Assembly: GCA_017880985.1 (NCBI GenBank)
Contig: JADGRK010000019.1
Coordinates: forward strand, 1 to 14,915
Source: Rhodoferax sp.
GTDB taxonomy: Bacteria > Pseudomonadota > Gammaproteobacteria > Burkholderiales > Burkholderiaceae_C
Length of the DNA: 14,915 nucleotides
Direction: 5' to 3'
Shown: positions 14,818 to 14,915 of the stretch, one piece after another
How positions within the stretch are numbered: position 1 is the first letter of the stretch
Layout of the letters: every line of letters begins with the position of its first letter
The notes under the pieces: model-generated
Seen by the model: only the letters and a program-made list of their open reading frames with translations
The model's database searches: none
What the model was told of the DNA's origin: nothing
Made by a program: the position numbers and the translations under genes

Positions 14818-14915
14818 ATGCAACCCAAACCTCATTTAACAAATGCCGCCTTGATGGCCCGCCGGCAAGCCGCCATTCCCCGTGGCGTTGGCCAAAGCCA
14901 CGAAGTTTTCATCGC
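14818..14915 (+). CDS. gabT: GabT-like class III aminotransferase (start only, cut by the window edge)
   Basis: Thirty-two codons are visible, beginning MQPKPHLTNAALMARR. The stretch from LMARRQAAIPRGVGQ (12-26) closely resembles the start of E. coli GabT (LMQRRSQAIPRGVGQ, from memory), the 4-aminobutyrate aminotransferase that converts GABA and 2-oxoglutarate to succinate semialdehyde and glutamate with pyridoxal phosphate. GGAG four bases before the ATG supports the start. The catalytic lysine and cofactor site lie beyond the window. It follows the permease gene by 80 bases. If it is a GABA or related omega-amino-acid aminotransferase, it tells what the upstream ring-opening enzymes release. 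Close relatives use 5-aminovalerate or 6-aminohexanoate, so exact specificity is open. Confidence 0.75.
   Translation, partial: MQPKPHLTNAALMARRQAAIPRGVGQSHEVFI

Overview
The window looks like chromosomal DNA from a betaproteobacterium of the order Burkholderiales, most likely the family Comamonadaceae (Rhodoferax/Polaromonas type). Three things suggest this: the style of the proteins, notably a DinB with the betaproteobacterial insert after its first strand; a Pat-like acyl-CoA synthetase/acetyltransferase fusion; and, at the 3' end of dinB, a sequence I recognise from memory as the short repeat scattered through Comamonadaceae genomes. No database was searched. No rRNA, tRNA, CRISPR array, insertion sequence or origin was seen, and no gene-free gap exceeds about 230 bases.

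Left part (1-5385): a large minus-strand gene (229-2907) encodes an NDP-forming acyl-CoA synthetase fused to a GNAT acetyltransferase. Diverging from it is dinB (3014-4261), DNA polymerase IV. Convergent with dinB is an EamA/DMT transporter gene (4296-5345, minus) with a very histidine-rich tail. The first two genes are GC-rich; the DNA from about 5.4 kb onward is visibly richer in A and T.

Right part (5386-14915): a LysR-type regulator gene (minus) faces, across a 173-base AT-rich intergenic region with a good LysR-type dyad, a run of nine plus-strand genes. First come five enzyme genes: pxpA (LamB/YcsF), a 77-residue biotinyl carrier protein, a biotin carboxylase, pxpB and pxpC. A clear intrinsic terminator preceded by a second hairpin follows. 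Next come a TorT-like periplasmic binding protein, a double-domain ABC ATPase, an RbsC-like permease and the first 32 codons of a GabT-like class III aminotransferase, which runs off the right edge. A 30-position hairpin separates the binding-protein gene from the ATPase gene.

My reading is that this is one catabolic unit: a periplasmic binding protein and ABC importer bring in a small nitrogenous compound, a biotin-dependent set of proteins opens an amide ring, and an aminotransferase handles the product. PxpB and PxpC are homologous to the carboxyltransferase domain of urea carboxylase, so carrier, biotin carboxylase, PxpB and PxpC together equal a split urea carboxylase, with PxpA in place of allophanate hydrolase. 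The obvious substrate is 5-oxoproline. The GabT-like gene instead suggests a lactam that yields an omega-amino acid, such as 2-pyrrolidone giving 4-aminobutyrate. Gene families are read from sequence; the substrate is inference.
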